The position numbers and the translations under genes were made by a program. This document shows, one piece after another, positions 61,026-64,000 of a DNA stretch of 64,000 bases. How positions within the stretch are numbered: position 1 is the stretch's first letter; the number at the start of each line of letters is the position of its first letter. The stretch comes from Sciurus carolinensis (Eukaryota; Chordata; Mammalia; Rodentia; Sciuridae). Location of the stretch: positions 50,591,156 through 50,655,155 of the forward strand of contig NC_062224.1 in NCBI RefSeq assembly GCF_902686445.1, written 5' to 3'. Under the pieces are notes generated by a model. That model was not told the DNA's origin. It was given only the letters and a program-made list of their open reading frames with translations, and did no database searches.

Positions 61026-63200
61026 GTAAGCGGCCGGCCGCGGGAGGAAGCGCCGCGCGCCGCGCACTCGGCCCCGCGCGCCCGGCCGCCCGCGGGGTCC
61101 ACGCCGGGGGCGCGCCCGCCGGACCCCCTTCTCCGTCAGAGCCCGGGGCCGGCGGCCGCTCCCGCCCGCGTCGGGGAAAGTTGTGCGGGTGAGACTGGGT
61201 GTTATTTAACGTAAACAAGTCGGAGGGCACGTCAGGAAATTAGCAAACAATGACACCGGGGGGCCCGAGCCCTCCCGGGGGTGCTGCGGGGCCGGGCTGG
61301 AGCGGCCAAGGCTGCTCAGGCCGAGCGCGGACCCGCGGACCGGGGATTTGCTGTTTGTTTTGTTTTGCTTTTCCCCCAAAGAGAAGCGGGGAAAGACGAT
61401 CGTTGTTCTTTTTAAGGAGAAAGAACCTCATGAGGTGTCCAAGCCCCAAGCAGAATTGTTGACATCTAACATCTTTTCTAGCTGGCTGATTTGAGTTGGA
61501 AAGGTGTTTTAGATTAGCACATAACAGTGAGATGAGTCTTGTTAAAATAAAATAAAACCCAACCAGTTCCTGACCATTGAACAGGTGTACATGACACTCG
61601 GGGCTTTCTTATTGTCAGGGAAGGGGAAAGTTGAATCCAGTCTTGTGTGTGCCCAGTTACTTGTTAGAGTCTGTCTTCCTGATTTGACTCTTTAAAAAAT
61701 GATGAGAACTAAAGAGAAGAGCAGACTTGAAAATATGTCAGAACGCATTGTGTCACTTTAAATAGGAGGCAGGTGGCTTTTTTTTTTTTTTTTTCATTGT
61801 AATGTCACAAGTCCTAATATTGAGTTTAGACCCACCCTGTTTAAATACCTTTGAATCAATTCGAGGTCAAAGCCAAGGCGCAGAACCTGTCCACTTTTCC
61901 TGGGTTGTTTTATCTAACCTTGGCATCTGAGTAAAGAGCCATACAGTTGTTTTAACAACCTGCAGAAGTCACATGTAAACTGATGGAAATTGAAGGGCAA
62001 TTGCAAGTAATCAAGTTTTTCAAACTAAACTAAACTGACTGAGATGTGGATTCAATAAAGCCCGCTTTTGGTTAGTCTGAGAATGGTTTAATTATAGACA
62101 TTTTGAGGACCTACTCATCTCTGTTTCCCCTAATTTAGTGTGGGCACTGTTAAATGAAAGAGGCCTGGAATAGTTTATTTATGTAAACTGTTTGGCTCTT
62201 CTTTCTTTGTAAATGCCCCCCCCATAGGAGTGTTGATTACTCAGTTATTTGTACTTTAAAGTCTCTCCCTGTGACTGTCCTGTTGGTGCTTTCTGATTCA
62301 TTCAGGAATATAGGCTGCTTTCTTATTTATGACCTCAGGGAGCATACCACTTTATCTTAAAAGTGAGAGTAACTTTAAGGACAGTGTTCTGTGACATCTA
62401 AATCTTAAAAAAAAAAATGAAATAGATGGTAAGAAGAAAACTCTAGTAATATTTGTAGGTGATGCTGCTTTGTAAGAAGATTGCCAAAGAGCAGTAGCCT
62501 CCAAACAGAGAGAAGCGTATAAAATATTATGTTTTAAACTTTGATGACAGCAAGTTTTTCCCTTTTTTTTCAATCGTGGGTCTGAGTCTTCTCTCTGCTT
62601 TGCAGGTGCATTTTTTAGAAAATAAGCCCTTCACATTAAATAAGGTGCAGTAGTTGAATGAGAAAGATCTACTTGTGTGAAAGATGAAAATCTTGCTTCC
62701 TTTGAAATTATACTGTACTTGAAGCAACAAATTACTATTTTTCATAGGTGCTTGCCTCTAAGCAGCTTGAAGACTGATTTTCTGGGTAAACTGAGAATGC
62801 CAGGTAACTCTAAAGCATACTATTGATATGCTCATAAAAATGGGTTGTGGAGATAAATTTGGAAACCTCCCTGGCCTATGATTTGCAAGATTTTTCTTTT
62901 CCTTATAAGTATACTTGCTGTTTCAAAAGAAAAGAAACCTAATAATTGGCATCTGTGGGCAGAATTGACCATGAAGACCATGTAACCAAGCCTAGCTGTT
63001 TTCTAAGGTCAAAGTAATCAATCAGTTTTGTGGACTTCATAGTAAGCAAAGTTTTAGGGATTATATTGACTACAAATTTTGTGATTAATAAGTTTTCAAA
63101 AGCATTTATAAATTGTAACAGAATGAAAGTCTAGACTTCATTGTTTATTCCTATCTTGAGGTCAATATAATTCTAATTTTTTATTGTTTTCTCACACCAG
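61026..63200 (+). other. BEND7: BEND7 intron 1
   Basis: This 2.2-kb intron lies between donor GTAAGC and acceptor CACCAG. The first 350 bp continue the CpG island. The rest is AT-rich with no recognised repeat beyond short poly(T)/poly(A) runs (about 61779-61795 and 62406-62416) and a C run at 62216-62223. No coding or RNA gene is seen. It is unusually free of SINEs compared with the intergenic region. Confidence 0.85.
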
Positions 63201-63284
63201 ATTATCACCATGAGGTATATAAGATCTCAGAATTCAGCAACGATGTTAATGGGGAGGCCAAAGAGACACAACCCATTTTTTTAG
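63201..63284 (+). CDS. BEND7: BEND7 second coding exon
   Basis: The acceptor tract ends CTCACACCAG at 63191-63200 and the donor GTAGGT begins at 63285. With the G carried over from exon 1 the exon reads D-YHHEVYKISEFSNDVNGE, then AKETQPIFL and one nucleotide of the next codon. This is the continuation expected for BEND7. The 84-nt exon enters and leaves in the same phase (one nucleotide of a split codon), so skipping it would keep the frame. The polypyrimidine tract is modest (tttttattgttttctcac). Intron 1 is about 2.2 kb. The rest of the protein, including its BEN domains, lies beyond the right edge. Confidence 0.9.
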   Translation: MITMRYIRSQNSATMLMGRPKRHNPFF

Positions 63285-64000
63285 GTAGGTTCCTATGTCA
63301 ATTAATTCCTTAGTAAAACCGCGTGGCCATTTGCAATTGGGGGGAAAAAGAGATTGTGTGAGATCGGGAAATGTCTGCCATTGCTTAATGTATGACATTC
63401 TTTTCAAGACCTTTTATTTTACAGATTGCCAATATATCCCTTATTAACATTGCTAAAAGTTGTAATTTCAGACATAAATGTTTATTAGTGTCTACACACA
63501 GTGCTAATTATCACTCACTCACAGAGCCAGATGCTGACCATGCAATTTTGTCGCTCTGTGCTCACCCCATTTACATTGCATATTCGCTGGCATGCTTCAC
63601 TGGCAATAGTTTGTGTAATTGGGGTATTACATCTTTGACATCTGGATAACAGAAATTCAATTTCCAGGAAGCTGCTATTTGTTTGGTTTTGCTTAGGCCT
63701 TGGGTGGGATAGAGGATTAATGTGCTGTCCTATTATAATGTCCCCTCACCTCTGTGGCCTGGTTGGTAATCCTGCCATGACAAAATTAAATTAAATCTAC
63801 AGTCAGAAAGCATAAGGAAAATAAAAGTGTGACTGTTTGCCTAACCACCTCTTGATAGTGCTAGTTATCAGTGAGCATCTCCTCATTTTCCTGGCTTTGT
63901 GTTCCTTTCTTACCGATATTTCTGGTCAGGGAGAATGGCCCTCCCTTTCTCCTACCATCCTAGTTCCTGGCTCACCTCAGGAACAAACAGAACAAAGGCA
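63285..64000 (+). other. BEND7: BEND7 intron 2 (partial)
   Basis: This sequence follows the exon 2 donor to the window edge. The open frame at about 63392-63649 has no family resemblance and no splice context. No repeat is recognised. Confidence 0.8.

Larger units (their letters stand above)
60150..61370 (+). promoter_or_regulatory. BEND7: CpG island, BEND7 promoter and 5' UTR
   Basis: This stretch is extremely GC-rich and dense in CpG, unlike any other part of the window. It covers the DNA upstream of the BEND7 ATG, exon 1 and the start of intron 1. No TATA box is visible, as expected for a dispersed CpG-island promoter. Inside it are a run of seven CCG units (60597-60617), a short upstream ORF (60706-60732) and a candidate CTCF motif (60385-60399). 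Long open frames on both strands here (up to 330 codons) result from GC-rich, stop-poor sequence and are not genes. The start site within the island is not determinable by eye. Confidence 0.85.

Noticed and set aside
60110..61102. A 330-codon minus-strand open frame, with other long frames on both strands, in the CpG island
   Set aside because: GC-rich DNA has few stop codons. The translation is low-complexity Gly/Arg/Ala/Pro with no domain, and it overlaps the well-supported BEND7 exon on the other strand.

Overview
This window is mammalian nuclear DNA, most likely from a squirrel-family rodent (Sciuridae). The main evidence is the SINE population. There are many copies of a dimeric element made of a 7SL-derived B1-like left half and a tRNA-Ala-derived ID right half, the right half reading like 'gatgtggctcagtggttaag...gggttcaatccctggtac'. 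There are also many free ID elements, some with a long 3' tail. The genes are intron-containing, starting in GC-rich exons and separated by AT-rich repeat-filled DNA. No bacterial, phage or CRISPR features are present.

Two real protein-coding genes are recognised, both only at their 5' ends, and they point away from each other. PRPF18 (splicing factor Prp18) lies on the minus strand. Its first coding exon is at 11456-11521, and everything to the left is its first intron. BEND7 (BEN domain protein 7) lies on the plus strand. Its first coding exon is at 60965-61025 inside a strong CpG island, its second is at 63201-63284, and the window ends in its second intron. As I remember it, this divergent order matches the human BEND7-PRPF18 neighbourhood on chromosome 10p13. 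The two starts are about 49 kb apart.

Region 1-11.5 kb (PRPF18 intron 1) holds an 827-bp solo LTR, an old L1 broken up by SINEs, a full-length processed pseudogene of LARP7 on the opposite strand to PRPF18 with poly(A) tail and target-site duplication, a MIR, and a Tigger-type DNA transposon. Region 11.9-60 kb is intergenic. It contains a 5'-truncated L1 (12.2-15.7 kb), hAT-type elements (18.1, 21.3-22.8, 30.7 kb), an ancient L1 spanning 24.9-28.6 kb with six nested SINEs, a large minus-strand old-L1 tract (36.7-42.5 kb), an L1 with a 5' inversion (53.2-53.8 kb), MLT1-type LTRs (54.5-55.1 and 58.1-58.4 kb), and scattered MIR/L2 fragments. No further coding exon was found there. Region 60.1-61.4 kb is the BEND7 CpG-island promoter.

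I did not find a novel biological system. The most useful observations are the LARP7 retrocopy with its exact insertion boundaries, the sense-oriented LTR in PRPF18 intron 1, the twin-primed L1, an unexplained pair of diverged direct repeats at 49.9 and 51.2 kb, and candidate CTCF sites between the two divergent genes. Repeat family names come from memory of consensus sequences and need RepeatMasker confirmation.
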